A stretch of 64,000 bases of DNA from Burkholderiaceae bacterium (GTDB taxonomy: Bacteria; Pseudomonadota; Gammaproteobacteria; Burkholderiales; Burkholderiaceae_E): NCBI GenBank assembly GCA_023954045.1, contig JAMLIR010000025.1:1-64000 (forward strand), read 5' to 3'. The translations under genes and the position numbers were made by a program. The notes beneath the pieces were generated by a model. It ran no database searches and was not told where the DNA came from. It worked only from the letters and a program-made list of their open reading frames with translations. Positions 1 through 14,734 of this stretch are shown here, one piece after another. Every line of letters starts with the position of its first letter. The stretch's first letter is position 1.

Positions 1-1953
1 CCTGTACCAGAAACTGCGCATCGACGACGGCTGGGAGAACGCGATCGAGTCGGTGCTGCGCGAGCGCGTCAATGCACTCGAGGTCGGCCGGCTCGAACAC
101 GTGGCCGGACTGGTGGCCGACGCGCCGCCGTCGAAGGTGGGATTCTTCGCCGCGGCGCCCGCATCGGCTGGCGCGCCGAGCGCGGCCGGGCTGCGCCCGC
201 TGCTGTCGATGGTGCAGACTGGCGAGGCCGGGGTCGAGTCGCTGCTGTCCGTCTGGTTGTCGGGCTACTACGCGGCCGATTCGCTCGACGCCGCAATGGC
301 GCAGCGCGCCAGCCTGCCGCCGGGCGCGCAGTTCGTCGTGGCGGCGGGCCATCTGGTCGGTCGACAGTCCGTGCTGATGTACGCCGCCGATTCCGAACAG
401 GAGGGCGTCCTCGCCCGTCGCCACGAGCTGGACAACCTCAGGCGCGAGCAGCGCGCCCAGCAGCTGATGGTCGACGACGCGCGCGCCCGCGCGGCACGCG
501 TCGAATCGGGCGCATCGGAGCAGCTCGCGGCGCTGATGGCGCTTCGCGACGAGCACAATCGTGCGCTCAAGGAGATGGCTGCGCTGCGGCTGGACGCGCA
601 GCGGCTCGAGCAGGAGCGCGCGCGGGTCGCCGAGAGCCGGGAGCGCATCGACGGCGAGCTCGAGGAACTGGCGGTGCAGATTGGCGAGTTCGAGAGCACG
701 ATCGCCGCCGAGACCGGCCGGTTCGAGCAGCTCGATGCGCAACTCGGCGAGCGTCAGCAGCGCGCCGAAGAGCTGCAGTTCGCGCTCGAGCAGGCCGAGC
801 GCGAGTTGGCCGATCGTCGCGAGGCGCTCAGGCAGCAGGAGCGCGAGGCGCAGGAAGCTTCGTTCGCGGTCCGCGCGATCGAAGGCAATCTGGAGCGTCT
901 CGAAGCGCTGCTGTCCCAGGGACAGGCGCTGGCCGAGCAGGCCGCGACCGAGCGTTCGGGCTTGCTCGAGAAGCTGCAGCAGCTGTCCGACGCGGCCGCA
1001 CGGCAAGCGCTGCAGGACGCGCTCGACGCGCGCGGCCGTGCCGAGCAGGCACTGTCGGCGGCGCGACAGCGGCTCGACGACCTGACGCAGCAGCTGCGCA
1101 ACCGCGAGGAGCAGCGTCTCGCGGCCGAGCGCGCCCAGGAACCGCTGCGGCAGCAGCTGACCGAGCTCCAGCTCAAGGAGCAGGCCGCGCGCATGAACGC
1201 CGAACAGTACGCGCAGCAACTGGCCGAAGCGCAGGTCGACGAGGCAGGCATCGCTGCGCTGCGCGTGGCGTTCGCGGAGGCGCCGCGGCCGTCGTGGCTG
1301 CAGGGCGAGGTGACGCGCCTGTCCAACTCGATCGCCGCGCTGGGCCCGGTGAACCTGGCCGCGCTCGACGAGCTCGCGCAGTCCGGCGAGCGCAAGCGCT
1401 TCCTGGACAGGCAGACGGCCGACCTGAACGAGGCGATCGGCACGCTCGAGGACGCGATCCGGCGCATCGATCGCGAGACCCGCGAGTTGCTGCAGGAGAC
1501 CTACGACACGGTCAACCGCCACTTCGGCGAGCTGTTCCCGCAGCTCTTCGGCGGCGGCGAGGCGAAGCTGATCCTCACCGGCGACGAAATCCTGGACGCC
1601 GGCATCCAGGTCATGGCGCAGCCTCCGGGCAAGCGCAACACGTCGATCCACCTGCTCTCGGGCGGCGAGAAGGCGCTGACGGCGATCGCGCTGGTATTCG
1701 CCCTGTTCCAGTTGAACCCGGCGCCGTTCTGCCTGCTCGACGAGGTCGACGCGCCGCTGGACGACGCGAACACCGAGCGCTACTGCGACATGGTCCGGCG
1801 GATGTCCGAGCAGACGCAGTTCCTGTTCATCACGCACAACAAGATCGCGATGGAGCTGGCCCGGCAGCTGGTCGGCGTGACGATGCAGGAGCGTGGCGTG
1901 TCGCGGATCGTCGCGGTCGATCTCGAGGCGGCCGCCCGGATGGCGGAGGCGGC

Positions 1954-1957
<4 letters not shown>
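1..1957 (+). CDS. smc: Chromosome segregation protein SMC, C-terminal part (5' truncated by window edge)
   Basis: The reading frame is already open at base 2, so about 651 C-terminal residues are visible. The first residues fit the end of the hinge. A long Glu/Arg/Ala/Gln-rich antiparallel coiled coil follows, and then the C-terminal ABC half. That half carries the signature LLSGGEKAL near base 1655 and the Walker B/D-loop stretch FCLLDEVDAPLDD near 1730. SMC dimerises and, with ScpAB, compacts and segregates the nucleoid. The stop codon overlaps the GTG start of the ZipA-like gene (GTGA), which suggests translational coupling. I see no damage in the visible part. Confidence 0.97.
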
Positions 1958-5360
<3,403 letters not shown>

Positions 5361-5415
5361 TTCCGTTGCGCGCCCCCCGTCGAAACCCCAACTTTCCGAA
5401 CGAGAGCGATCCGAC

Positions 5416-6348
5416 ATGAACTCATCGATCCGCCGCCCCATCCGCAAGGCCGTGTTCCCGGTGGCCGGCCTGGGCACCAGGTTCCTGCCCGCCACCAAGG
5501 CGCAGCCGAAGGAGATGCTTCCGGTGGTCGACAAGCCGCTGATCCAGTACGCGGTCGAGGAGGCCGCGGCGGCCGGCATCACCGACATGATCTTCGTGAC
5601 CGGCCGCGGCAAGCGCTCGATCGAGGACCACTTCGACAAGGCCTACGAGCTCGAGTCGGAGCTCGCGCTCAAGGGCAAGACCGACCTGCTCGCGCAGGTC
5701 TGGTCGACGACGCCGAGCAACATCCACTGCGTCTACGTCCGCCAGGCAGCGCCGCTCGGCCTCGGCCACGCGGTGCGTTGCGCGCGCGACCTGATCGGCG
5801 ACGAGCCGTTCGCGGTGCTGCTCGCCGACGACCTGATGCAGGCGCCGCCCGGAGGCGTGGGCGTGCTCGCGCAGATGGTCGACCTCTACGAGCGCACCGG
5901 CTCGAGCGTCGTCGCGGTACAGGACGTGCCGCGCGAGGAGACCGCCTCGTACGGCATCGTCTCGACCGAAGGCCCCGGCCCGGTCGAGGGAAGCGAGCGG
6001 ATCGTCGCGATCGTCGAAAAGCCCGCGCCCGAGCGGGCGCCGTCGACGCTCGCGGTCGTCGGCCGCTACGTGCTCAGCGCCCGCGCCTTCGAATTCCTCG
6101 AGGCGCTGCAGCCGGGCGCCAGCGGCGAGATGCAGCTCACCGACGCGCTCAACGAGCTCTGCGCGGCCGAGCGGATGCTGGCCTGGCGTTACCGGGGCAA
6201 GCGCTTCGACTGCGGCTCGAAGCTCGGCTACCTGCAGGCGACGGTCGAGCTCGCCCTCCAGCATCCGCAGGTCGGCGAGCGCTTCGCGAGCTACCTGGCG
6301 GAACTGGCTGCGCGCAGGGGCGATGCCGCGCCGGCGCCGCGCGACTGA
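5416..6348 (+). CDS. galU: UTP-glucose-1-phosphate uridylyltransferase GalU
   Basis: This 310-residue nucleotidyltransferase makes UDP-glucose from UTP and glucose-1-phosphate for LPS, capsule and other polysaccharides. The signature [19 protein letters not shown] lies near the N terminus, followed by the GalU stretches [14 protein letters not shown] and [18 protein letters not shown] and the C-terminal [19 protein letters not shown] 5416 was chosen over an upstream in-frame start because it directly precedes the conserved N terminus. It sits 55 bases after ligA, where pseudo-coding sequence ends. Length matches the family. Confidence 0.97.
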   Translation: MNSSIRRPIRKAVFPVAGLGTRFLPATKAQPKEMLPVVDKPLIQYAVEEAAAAGITDMIFVTGRGKRSIEDHFDKAYELESELALKGKTDLLAQVWSTTPSNIHCVYVRQAAPLGLGHAVRCARDLIGDEPFAVLLADDLMQAPPGGVGVLAQMVDLYERTGSSVVAVQDVPREETASYGIVSTEGPGPVEGSERIVAIVEKPAPERAPSTLAVVGRYVLSARAFEFLEALQPGASGEMQLTDALNELCAAERMLAWRYRGKRFDCGSKLGYLQATVELALQHPQVGERFASYLAELAARRGDAAPAPRD

Positions 6349-6367
6349 ACGAGCAGTGGTGCCCGGC

Positions 6368-7105
6368 ATGCTGGCAATCATCGGCGGGAGCGGCCTCGCG
6401 AAGCTCGCCGGCCTCGGCAACGTGCGCCGCGAGGTCGTGCGCACGCCTTACGGCGATCCGTCCTGCGCACTGACGCACGGCGAGCTCGACGGCCGCCCGA
6501 TCGTCTTCCTCGCGCGTCACGGCTACGGCCACACGCTCGCGCCGCACGAGATCAACTACCGCGCCAACGTCTTCGCGCTCAAGCGCGTCGGGGTCGAGCG
6601 GGTGGTGGCCGTCGCGACCGTCGGCGGCATCCGCGCCGACTGCGTCGCCGGCGCGCTGGTGGTGCCGGACCAGATCGTCGACTACACCTGGGGGCGCGGC
6701 CACACGTTCTTCGAGGGGGCCGACCAGCCGGTCACGCACGTCGACTTCACCTGGCCGTACGACGCATCGGTGCGCGAGCAGGTGCTCGAAGCGGCGCGGC
6801 GCTGCGGCGAGCCCGTCGTCGACGGGGCCGTCTACGGGTGCACGCAGGGCCCGAGGCTCGAGACCGCCGCCGAGATCGAACGGCTCGCGCGCGACGGCTG
6901 CGACCTCGTCGGAATGACCGGCATGCCCGAGGCGGCGCTGGCGCGCGAGGCCGGGCTCGCCTACGCGGCGCTGTGCGTCGTCGCCAACGAGGCGGCCGGG
7001 CGCGGCAAGAGCCGCGCGGGCATCTCGCTGACCGACATACCGGTGGTGCTCGACGCGGCGATGGGGCGGGTGAGGCGGCTGCTCGCCGAAGTCGCCCGCG
7101 GCTGA
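6368..7105 (+). CDS. S-methyl-5'-thioinosine / purine nucleoside phosphorylase family protein
   Basis: This 245-residue member of the PNP/MTAP family starts at ATG 6368. It shows the N-terminal GGSGL phosphate-binding loop, RHGYGHTLAPHEINYRAN, the stretch VYGCTQGPRLETAAEI, and GMTGMPEAALAREAGL. Family members cleave a purine nucleoside or methylthionucleoside with phosphate during purine and methionine salvage. In the base-recognition loop the sequence reads VVANEAAG. An Asn here, rather than the Asp typical of adenine-specific MTAPs, fits a 6-oxopurine substrate such as methylthioinosine, but that is inference. It lies 19 bases after galU and converges tail to tail with glnD, with only 13 bases between the two stop codons. 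Confidence 0.85.
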   Translation: MLAIIGGSGLAKLAGLGNVRREVVRTPYGDPSCALTHGELDGRPIVFLARHGYGHTLAPHEINYRANVFALKRVGVERVVAVATVGGIRADCVAGALVVPDQIVDYTWGRGHTFFEGADQPVTHVDFTWPYDASVREQVLEAARRCGEPVVDGAVYGCTQGPRLETAAEIERLARDGCDLVGMTGMPEAALAREAGLAYAALCVVANEAAGRGKSRAGISLTDIPVVLDAAMGRVRRLLAEVARG

Positions 7106-7122
7106 GCGGGCGCACTGCTCAG
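7102..7122. terminator. Short inverted repeat spanning the two convergent stop codons
   Basis: CTGAGC at 7102-7107 pairs with GCTCAG at 7117-7122 across a 9-base loop. The stem includes the stop codons of both the phosphorylase gene and glnD. It may act as a small bidirectional terminator, but there is no T run, so the function is uncertain. Confidence 0.3.
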
Positions 7123-9680
7123 GCGCGCAGCGCCGCCAGCAGGTCGGTCTCGAACTGCAGCTGCTCGCGCGCATTGCGAAGCGCCTCGCCGTCGATCAGG
7201 AACACGTCCTCGACGCGCTCGCCGAGCGTCGTGATCCGCGCCGTGTGCAGGCTGATCCGGTAGCGGCCGAGCACGCGCGCGATGCCGTAGAGCAGGCCGG
7301 TGCGGTCGTTCGCCACCACCGAGAGCATGAACTGGCGGCCGCGCTCGTCCGGGCGCAGGTCCACCGACGGCTCGATCGGGAAGTAGCGCGAGCGCCTCGA
7401 TACCCGTCCGCGCACCGGCGGCGGCAGCTCGCCGGGCCTGGCCAGGCGCTGGGCCAGCTCGGTCTCGACCAGCACCAGGATGTCGCGGTAGTGCGAGGGC
7501 CCGCCGGGGTCGACCAGCACGAAGCTGTCGAGCGCGTAGCCGTGCTCGGTCGTGTGGATCTTGGCGTCGAGCACCGACAGGTTCTTGCTGTCGAAGTAGC
7601 CGCAGATCCGCGCGAACAGGTCGGGCTGGTCCGGCTGGTAGACCACGACCTGGAAGCCTTCGCCGATCGGCGCGAGCCGGGCGCGCACCACCGGCGTCGC
7701 AGTGTCGGCGAACGGATGCAGCACCCGGGTCTGCCAGGCGATGTCCTGCGGGTCGTTGCGCAGGAAGTACGGCGCGTCGAGCTGGCGCCAGAAGTGCGCG
7801 TAGCGCTCGGGCGCGATCGCGTACAGGTTCAGCAGCCGCACCGCCTCGGCGCGCCGCGCGTCCAGGCGGACCTGCGCCGACGGCGCCTCGCCGGCCAGCA
7901 CCCGGCGCGCCAGCCAGTACAGGTCCTCGAGCAGCTTGCCCTTCCACGCGTTCCAGACCTTCGGGCTGGTGCCGCGGATGTCGGCCACCGTGAGCAGGTA
8001 CAGCGCGTTCAGGCGCTCCTCGCTGCCGACCAGCGCGGCGAACCGCGCGATCACGTCGGCGTCGCTCAGGTCCTGCTTCTGCGCCACCGAGGACATCGTC
8101 AGGTGGTGCTCGACCAGGAACTCGACCAGCGCCGTGTCCTGCGGCGCCATCCCGTGCTGGCGGCAGAAGCGGCGTGCATCGAGCCGGCCGAGCTTCGAGT
8201 GGTCGCCGCCGCGGCCCTTGGCGATGTCGTGGAACAGCGCCGCGACGACCAGCAGCCACGGACGATCGAAGCCGGCCATCAACTCGCTGCAGAACGGGTA
8301 CTCGTGGGCGTGCGCGGCGATCGTGAAGCGGCGCAGGTTGCGCACCACCATCAGGATGTGCTGGTCGACCGTGTACACGTGGAACAGGTCGTGCTGCATG
8401 CGCCCGACGATGCGGCGGAAAGCCGGCAGGTAGCGGCCGAGGATCGACCACTGGTTCATCCGGCGCAGCTCGTGGGTGACGCCGCGCGGGGCCTGGAGGA
8501 TGCGCAGGAACAGCGCCCGGTTGGCCGGATCGCGCCGGAACGCGCCGTCGATGCGCGCGCGCGCGTGCCAGAGGGCGCGCAGCGTGCGCGTCGTCATGCC
8601 CGACAGCTCGGAGTGCCGCTCCATCGTCAGGAAGGCGCGCAGGATCGACGCGGGTTCGCGCTCGAAACGGCCCGGGTCGACGACGTCGAGCATCCCCTGC
8701 AGGTTGCGGAACTCGCCGTCGATCGGCTCGGGGCGCGCGTCGGGGATCGGGAACAGCTCCGCGCGCAGGTTCTGCAGCACGATCGTGTTCAGCTGCGTGA
8801 CCGCCTTGGCGGCCCAGTAGTAGCGCTGCATCAGTTCCTCGGACGAGCGCCGCGCGTCGCCGCGCGCCAGCCCGAGCGCCGCCGCCACCGACGCCTGGAG
8901 GTCGAAGACGATGCGGTCCTCGCGCCGGCCGGCCAGGATGTGCAGCCAGGCCCGGATGCGCCGTATCTGCCGGTCGTTGCGGCGCAATTGCCCGGCCTCG
9001 CTCGCCGTGATCAGGTCGCGTCGCTGCAGGTCGGGCCAGCTGTGCCCGAAGCCGGCCGCCCGCGCGATCCACAGGATTACGTGCAGGTCGCGCAGGCCGC
9101 CGGGGCTCTCCTTGGTGTTCGGCTCGAGGCTGTACGGGGTGTCGTCGTACTTCGTGTGCCGCTGGCGCATCTCGAGCAGCTTGGCCGAGAAGAAGCCGCG
9201 CACGTCGAGCCCGGCGCGCAGCCGGCCGTCGAGCTCCTCGGACTGGGCGCGCGCGCCGGCCAGGAAGCGCATCTCGAGCATCGCGGTCTGCACCGTGATG
9301 TCGGCGCGCGCCTCCTCGAGGCACTGCGCGACGGTGCGCACGCTGTGGCCGATCGGCAGCCCGAAGTCCCAGCAGGCGCCGACGAAGGACTCGAGCCGCT
9401 GCAGCTGTGCCGGGTCAGGCGCTTCGGGGCGCAGGATCAGCAGGTCGACGTCCGAATGCGGGAACTGGTCGCCGCGCCCGTAGCCGCCGACGGCCAGCAA
9501 CGCCGCCTGCCGGCCGGGTCGGGCGATGCGCCACAGCCCGCGCAGCGCGCGGTCGGTCGCGCGCGCGAGCGCGCGCGCCAGCGAATCGGGATCCTGCGTG
9601 GCTCTGAAGCGCTCGATCGCCGCCGCGCGCGCCTGCTCGTGCTGCCGGCGCAGGACGGCGAGGTCGTCGGGCGGCTTCAC
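7119..9680 (-). CDS. glnD: Bifunctional PII uridylyltransferase/uridylyl-removing enzyme GlnD
   Basis: This 853-residue protein senses glutamine and uridylylates or deuridylylates PII (GlnB/GlnK), which controls glutamine synthetase and NtrBC. The N-terminal nucleotidyltransferase motif GGYGRGDQFPHSDVDLLI is intact. A central HD phosphohydrolase domain (HDIAKGRGGDHSKLG) and two C-terminal ACT domains (VVYQPDQPDLFARICGYFD and VVANDRTGLLYGIARVL) follow. The start is GTG 9680, which overlaps the map stop in a GTGA arrangement. A longer reading upstream would lie inside map. It is slightly shorter than the 890 residues of E. coli GlnD. Co-transcription with map is likely. Confidence 0.97.
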   Translation of the reverse strand: MKPPDDLAVLRRQHEQARAAAIERFRATQDPDSLARALARATDRALRGLWRIARPGRQAALLAVGGYGRGDQFPHSDVDLLILRPEAPDPAQLQRLESFVGACWDFGLPIGHSVRTVAQCLEEARADITVQTAMLEMRFLAGARAQSEELDGRLRAGLDVRGFFSAKLLEMRQRHTKYDDTPYSLEPNTKESPGGLRDLHVILWIARAAGFGHSWPDLQRRDLITASEAGQLRRNDRQIRRIRAWLHILAGRREDRIVFDLQASVAAALGLARGDARRSSEELMQRYYWAAKAVTQLNTIVLQNLRAELFPIPDARPEPIDGEFRNLQGMLDVVDPGRFEREPASILRAFLTMERHSELSGMTTRTLRALWHARARIDGAFRRDPANRALFLRILQAPRGVTHELRRMNQWSILGRYLPAFRRIVGRMQHDLFHVYTVDQHILMVVRNLRRFTIAAHAHEYPFCSELMAGFDRPWLLVVAALFHDIAKGRGGDHSKLGRLDARRFCRQHGMAPQDTALVEFLVEHHLTMSSVAQKQDLSDADVIARFAALVGSEERLNALYLLTVADIRGTSPKVWNAWKGKLLEDLYWLARRVLAGEAPSAQVRLDARRAEAVRLLNLYAIAPERYAHFWRQLDAPYFLRNDPQDIAWQTRVLHPFADTATPVVRARLAPIGEGFQVVVYQPDQPDLFARICGYFDSKNLSVLDAKIHTTEHGYALDSFVLVDPGGPSHYRDILVLVETELAQRLARPGELPPPVRGRVSRRSRYFPIEPSVDLRPDERGRQFMLSVVANDRTGLLYGIARVLGRYRISLHTARITTLGERVEDVFLIDGEALRNAREQLQFETDLLAALRA

Positions 9681-10486
9681 GCGACCGCGCGCAGCAGCTC
9701 CGGGCGGGCGGGGGTTCCGGCCGAGACCGTCAGCACCTCGTGGCCGGAGTCGGTCACCAGCACGGTGTGCTCCCACTGGGCCGACAGGCTGTGGTCCTTG
9801 GTGACGATGGTCCAGCCGTCGGCCATCTCGCGCACCTCGCGCCGCCCGGCGTTGATCATCGGCTCGATCGTGAAGATCATGCCCGGCTCGAGGCGCTCGC
9901 CGGTGCCGGGGTGGCCGTAGTGCAGCACCTGCGGCTCCTCGTGGAAGCGCCGCCCGATGCCGTGGCCGCAGAACTCGCGCACCACCGAGTAGCCGCTCGC
10001 CTCGGCGTGGCGCTGGATCGCGTGGCCGATGTCGCCGATCGTCGCGCCGGGGCGCACCTGGTCGATGCCGATCCACATGCACTCGAAGGTCACCTGGCAG
10101 AGCCGGCGCGCCCCGATGGCAGGCTCGCCGACCATGAACATCCGGCTGGTGTCGCCGTGGAAGCCGTCCTTGATGACGGTGATGTCGATGTTCAGGATGT
10201 CGCCGTTCTTCAGCACCCGGTCGCCGGGGATGCCGTGGCAGACCTGGTGGTTGACCGAGGTGCAGATCGACCTCGGATAGGGGCGGTAGCCGGGGGGCGC
10301 GTAGTTCAGCGGCGCGGGAACCGTCTTCTGCACGTTGACCATGTAGTCGTGGCAGAGCCGGTCGAGCTCGCCGGTGGTGACGCCGGCGCGGACGAACGGG
10401 GTGACGTAGTCGAGCACCTCGCTGGCGAGGCGACCCGCCACGCGCATGGCCTCGATCTCGGCGGCAGACTTGATGACGATGGACAT
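9677..10486 (-). CDS. map: Type I methionine aminopeptidase
   Basis: This 269-residue metallopeptidase removes the initiator Met from nascent proteins. The metal ligands appear in the expected order: the Asp pair in NIDITVIKDGFHGDTSRM, the His in GHGIGRRFHEEP, the Glu in FTIEPMIN, and the last Glu in AQWEHTVLVT. ATG 10486 gives the standard N terminus (MSIVIKSAAEIEAM). The gene is divergent from rpsB and translationally coupled to glnD downstream, the standard proteobacterial layout. Confidence 0.97.
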   Translation of the reverse strand: MSIVIKSAAEIEAMRVAGRLASEVLDYVTPFVRAGVTTGELDRLCHDYMVNVQKTVPAPLNYAPPGYRPYPRSICTSVNHQVCHGIPGDRVLKNGDILNIDITVIKDGFHGDTSRMFMVGEPAIGARRLCQVTFECMWIGIDQVRPGATIGDIGHAIQRHAEASGYSVVREFCGHGIGRRFHEEPQVLHYGHPGTGERLEPGMIFTIEPMINAGRREVREMADGWTIVTKDHSLSAQWEHTVLVTDSGHEVLTVSAGTPARPELLRAVA

Positions 10487-10781
10487 GCTATGATTATAAG
10501 CTTGGCCGGATGCCCATGAGGGCAGCGTGCCGGGCAGCGCGCCGCGGGGCTTTCCGCGGCAGCTGCGCCGGCCCGCATCCGGCCGAAATCGCGCGCACCG
10601 TCCCAGTTGGGTGCCGTCGATGGCGCCAGCGGGCGCCGGCCGGGCCGCACGGGTCCGGACCCGGAATCCGCGGCCGCCATCGGGGGTGGCGAACGGCGCG
10701 CCGCAGCCGGGCGCTTCGCGCCGGGCCTCGCGGCGCGACGTCGCAGGCGGTGCGTCAGGCTCAACCCGATCGGAGTTTGTC
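10487..10781. promoter_or_regulatory. Divergent map/rpsB intergenic region with promoter elements and rpsB leader
   Basis: This 295-base gap separates map (minus) from rpsB (plus). On the minus strand a perfect TATAAT box lies at 10498-10493, so transcription would begin at or within a base or two of the map ATG. A leaderless or near-leaderless map mRNA is therefore possible. On the plus strand TTGATG (10470-10475) and TATAAG (10495-10500) with a 19-base spacer could drive rpsB. That would leave a leader of about 275 bases, consistent with the long autoregulated rpsB leaders known in other bacteria. A GGAG ribosome site precedes rpsB. The rest shows nothing recognisable. Confidence 0.4.
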
Positions 10782-11531
<750 letters not shown>

Positions 11532-11569
11532 GCGGCGGGCACGGTACGGGCGGACACAGGAGCAGTGCG

Positions 11570-12460
11570 ATGGCGGAAATCACCGCGAGCATGGTGAAGG
11601 AACTGCGCGAGAAGACCGACGCGCCGATGATGGAGTGCAAGAAGGCGCTCACCGAGGCCGGCGGCGACATGGGCCGCGCCGAAGAGATCCTGCGCGTGAA
11701 GCTCGGCAACAAGGCCAGCAAGGCCGCGGCGCGGATCACGGCCGAGGGCGTCGTCGGCATCTGGCTCGCCGACGACCGCAAGCTCGGCGCGATCGTCGAA
11801 GTGAACTGCGAGACCGATTTCGTCGCGAAGAACGACGACTTCCTGGCGTTCACCCGCGACGTCGCGGCGCTGGTCGCCAGCGCCGACCCGGCCGACGTGG
11901 CCGCGCTATCGGCGCTGCCGATGGGTGCGGGCACGGTCGACTCGGTGCGCACCGCGCTGGTCGGGCGCATCGGCGAGAACATGAGCATCCGGCGCTTCGC
12001 CCGCGTCGTCGCCCAGGGAAGACTGGCCAGCTACGTGCACGGCGGCTCGAAGATCGGCGTGCTGATCGACGTCGACGGCGGCGACGAGGCGCTGGCGAAG
12101 GACCTCGCGATGCACGTCGCGGCCGGCAAGCCCAGGGCCTTGTCGAAGGAGGGCGTGCCTGCCGAAGACGTCGAGCGCGAGCGTTCGATCGCCCGGCAGA
12201 AGGCGGCCGAATCCGGCAAGCCGGCCGAGATCGTCGAGAAGATGGTCGAGGGAACGGTCCAGAAGTACCTGAAGGAAGTCACGCTGCTCGGCCAGCCGTT
12301 CGTCAAGGACGACAAGGTCACCGTCGAGCAGTTGCTCAAGCAGCGCGGCGCCCGCGTCGCCCGCTTCGAGCTCTACGTCGTCGGCGAAGGCATCGAGAGG
12401 AAGCAGACCGACTTCGCCGCCGAGGTCGCCGCCCAGGCGGCCGCCGCGGCCGGGCGGTGA
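11570..12460 (+). CDS. tsf: Translation elongation factor Ts
   Basis: This 296-residue nucleotide-exchange factor recycles EF-Tu. It has an N-terminal UBA-like domain ([20 protein letters not shown]), the conserved [12 protein letters not shown]-Tu contact motif, and a core and C-terminal region of normal length. ATG 11570 follows an AGGAG ribosome site and lies 38 bases after rpsB; the pair is almost always co-transcribed. The last residues are Ala-rich. Confidence 0.98.
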   Translation: MAEITASMVKELREKTDAPMMECKKALTEAGGDMGRAEEILRVKLGNKASKAAARITAEGVVGIWLADDRKLGAIVEVNCETDFVAKNDDFLAFTRDVAALVASADPADVAALSALPMGAGTVDSVRTALVGRIGENMSIRRFARVVAQGRLASYVHGGSKIGVLIDVDGGDEALAKDLAMHVAAGKPRALSKEGVPAEDVERERSIARQKAAESGKPAEIVEKMVEGTVQKYLKEVTLLGQPFVKDDKVTVEQLLKQRGARVARFELYVVGEGIERKQTDFAAEVAAQAAAAAGR

Positions 12461-12545
12461 CAGCGTTCGGCCCGAAAAAGCCCCATAATTCCGGGCGGCG
12501 CGGCCGGGACGCCGTCTCGAGCGGCCGCGCCGATCAGGAGGGTGC

Positions 12546-13307
12546 GTGAGTTCGAATGACAGCCTGGCGCGCGCAACCGCCGCGTCGCCGACGCCCGCGC
12601 TGGCGTACCGCCGCGTGTTGCTCAAGCTCTCCGGCGAAGCGCTGATGGGCGACGAGGCCTACGGCATCGACCGCCAGACGATCGAGCGCATGGCCCGCGA
12701 GATCGCGGACGTGGTCGCCTTGGGGGTCGAACTGGCGATCGTGATCGGCGGCGGCAACATCTTCCGCGGGGTCGCAGGCGGGGCGGCCGGGATGGATCGC
12801 GCGACCGCCGACTACATGGGCATGCTCGCGACCGTGATGAACTCGCTCGCGCTGCAGGACGCGTTGCGCCAACGCGGCGTCGTCGCCCGCGTGCAGTCGG
12901 CGCTGAAGATCGAGCAGGTGGTCGAGCCCTACATCCGGCCCAAGGCGCTGCGCTACCTCGAGGAAGGCAAGGTGGTCATCTTCGCGGCCGGCACCGGCAA
13001 CCCGTTCTTCACGACCGACACGGCGGCCGCGCTGCGCGGCGCCGAAATGGGCGTCGAGCTGGTGCTGAAGGCCACGAAGGTCGACGGCGTCTACAGCGCC
13101 GACCCGATGGCCGATCCCACCGCGAAGCGCTTCCACCGGATCAGCTTCGACGAGGCGATCGCCCGCCACCTGAAGGTGATGGACGCGACCGCGTTCGCCC
13201 TGTGCCGCGACCAGAAGCTGCCGATCAAGGTGTTCTCGATCCTCGAGGAAGGCGCGCTGCGGCGTGCGCTCAGCGACGACGACGAGGGCACGCTGGTCCA
13301 TGTCTGA
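12546..13307 (+). CDS. pyrH: Uridylate kinase PyrH
   Basis: This 253-residue amino-acid-kinase-family protein phosphorylates UMP to UDP. Visible motifs are [12 protein letters not shown], the glycine loop [26 protein letters not shown] and [13 protein letters not shown]. The start is GTG 12546, only a few bases after a strong AGGAGG. That gives an N-terminal extension of about 20 residues relative to E. coli; no internal Met before the kinase core is better placed. Order tsf-pyrH-frr is conserved. Confidence 0.97.
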   Translation: MSSNDSLARATAASPTPALAYRRVLLKLSGEALMGDEAYGIDRQTIERMAREIADVVALGVELAIVIGGGNIFRGVAGGAAGMDRATADYMGMLATVMNSLALQDALRQRGVVARVQSALKIEQVVEPYIRPKALRYLEEGKVVIFAAGTGNPFFTTDTAAALRGAEMGVELVLKATKVDGVYSADPMADPTAKRFHRISFDEAIARHLKVMDATAFALCRDQKLPIKVFSILEEGALRRALSDDDEGTLVHV

Positions 13308-13361
13308 GCGCCCCGCCGCGCAAGCCCCCGGGCGTGTCCCGAGAACTTTTCCGGAGGTAGC

Positions 13362-13922
13362 ATGAGCATCGCCGAGGTCAGGCAGTCGGCCGAGCAGAAG
13401 ATGCAGAAGTCGATCGAGTCGCTCAGGACGAGCCTCGCGAAGATCCGCACCGGCCGCGCGCATGCCGGGCTGCTCGACCACGTGATGGTCGACTACTACG
13501 GCAGCATGGTCCCGATCGGGCAGGTCGCCAACGTCACGGTGCAGGACGCGCGCACGATCGCGGTCCAGCCGTGGGAAAAGAAGATGGTGCAGGTCGTGGA
13601 CAAGGCGATCCGCGAGTCCGACCTCGGGCTGAACCCGTCGACCAGCGGCGACGTGATCCGCGTGCCGATGCCGCCATTGTCCGAGGAGCGCCGGCGCGAG
13701 CTCACCAAGGTGGTCAAGCACGAAGGCGAACAGGCCAAGGTGGCGGTGCGCAACCTGCGCCGCGACGCCAACGAGCACCTGAAGAAGCTGGTGAAGGACA
13801 AGGCGATTTCCGAGGACGACGAGCGGCGCGCGCAGGACGACGTGCAGAAGCTCACCGATCGCTACGTGGTCGAGATCGACAAGATGCTCTCGGTCAAGGA
13901 ACAGGAGATCATGACCGTCTGA
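13362..13922 (+). CDS. frr: Ribosome recycling factor
   Basis: This 186-residue protein is the standard RRF length and releases post-termination ribosomes with EF-G. It shows the N-terminal helix with [16 protein letters not shown], the central [23 protein letters not shown] and the C-terminal helical arm ending in EQEIMTV. The ribosome site TTCCGGAGG lies just upstream of ATG 13362. It is 54 bases after pyrH. Confidence 0.98.
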   Translation: MSIAEVRQSAEQKMQKSIESLRTSLAKIRTGRAHAGLLDHVMVDYYGSMVPIGQVANVTVQDARTIAVQPWEKKMVQVVDKAIRESDLGLNPSTSGDVIRVPMPPLSEERRRELTKVVKHEGEQAKVAVRNLRRDANEHLKKLVKDKAISEDDERRAQDDVQKLTDRYVVEIDKMLSVKEQEIMTV

Positions 13923-13941
13923 GGGCCGTGCCCGGACGCCC

Positions 13942-14724
13942 ATGACCAGGCCGATGTCGAACTTCGCCAGCTCCACGATCGCGGTACCGGACTACCAGGC
14001 CGTGCCGCGCCACGTTGCGATCATCATGGACGGCAACGGGCGCTGGGCGACCTCGCGGCGCCTGCCGCGGGTGGCCGGCCACGCCAAGGGAGTCGAAGCG
14101 GTGCGCGCGACCGTCGAGGCATGCGCGCGCCGCGGCGTCGAGTTCCTGACGCTGTTCGCGTTCAGCTCCGAGAACTGGCGCCGGCCGGCCGACGAGGTCT
14201 CGGTGCTGATGCGGCTGTTCATCTCGGCGCTCGAGCGCGAGGTGACGCAGCTGCAGAAGAACGGTATCCGGCTGCGCGTCGTCGGCGAGCTCGCGGCCTT
14301 CGAGCCGCGGCTGCGCGAGCTGGTCGCGCAGGCCGAGGCGCGCACCGCCGGGAACACCCGGATGACGCTGACGATCGCCGCCAACTACGGCGGGCGCTGG
14401 GACATCCTGCAGGCGGTGCAGGCGGCGCTGCGCGAGCAGCCCGAGCTCGGCCGACGCCCGGAGCTGTTCTGCGAGGAGGCGCTGTCGAGCCGCCTGGCGA
14501 TGGCCTACGCGCCCGAGCCCGACCTGTTCATCCGCACCGGCGGCGAGCAGCGGATCAGCAACTTCCTGCTGTGGCAGCTCGCGTACACCGAGCTCTACTT
14601 CACCGACGCCTACTGGCCCGACTTCGACGCCGCCGCGCTCGACCGCGCGATCGAATCCTTCGCCGCGCGCGAGCGGCGCTTCGGGCGAACCAGCGCGCAG
14701 GTCACCGCGGCCACGCCCGGCTGA
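13942..14724 (+). CDS. uppS: Undecaprenyl diphosphate synthase (cis-prenyltransferase)
   Basis: This roughly 260-residue enzyme makes C55 undecaprenyl diphosphate, the lipid carrier for peptidoglycan and O-antigen. Motifs are [13 protein letters not shown] with the catalytic Asp, [23 protein letters not shown], and [19 protein letters not shown]. Two close in-frame ATGs (13942 and 13954) are possible and neither is clearly better. The gene lies between frr and cdsA, as in other proteobacteria. Confidence 0.97.
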   Translation: MTRPMSNFASSTIAVPDYQAVPRHVAIIMDGNGRWATSRRLPRVAGHAKGVEAVRATVEACARRGVEFLTLFAFSSENWRRPADEVSVLMRLFISALEREVTQLQKNGIRLRVVGELAAFEPRLRELVAQAEARTAGNTRMTLTIAANYGGRWDILQAVQAALREQPELGRRPELFCEEALSSRLAMAYAPEPDLFIRTGGEQRISNFLLWQLAYTELYFTDAYWPDFDAAALDRAIESFAARERRFGRTSAQVTAATPG

Positions 14725-14734
14725 ACGACTGCCG

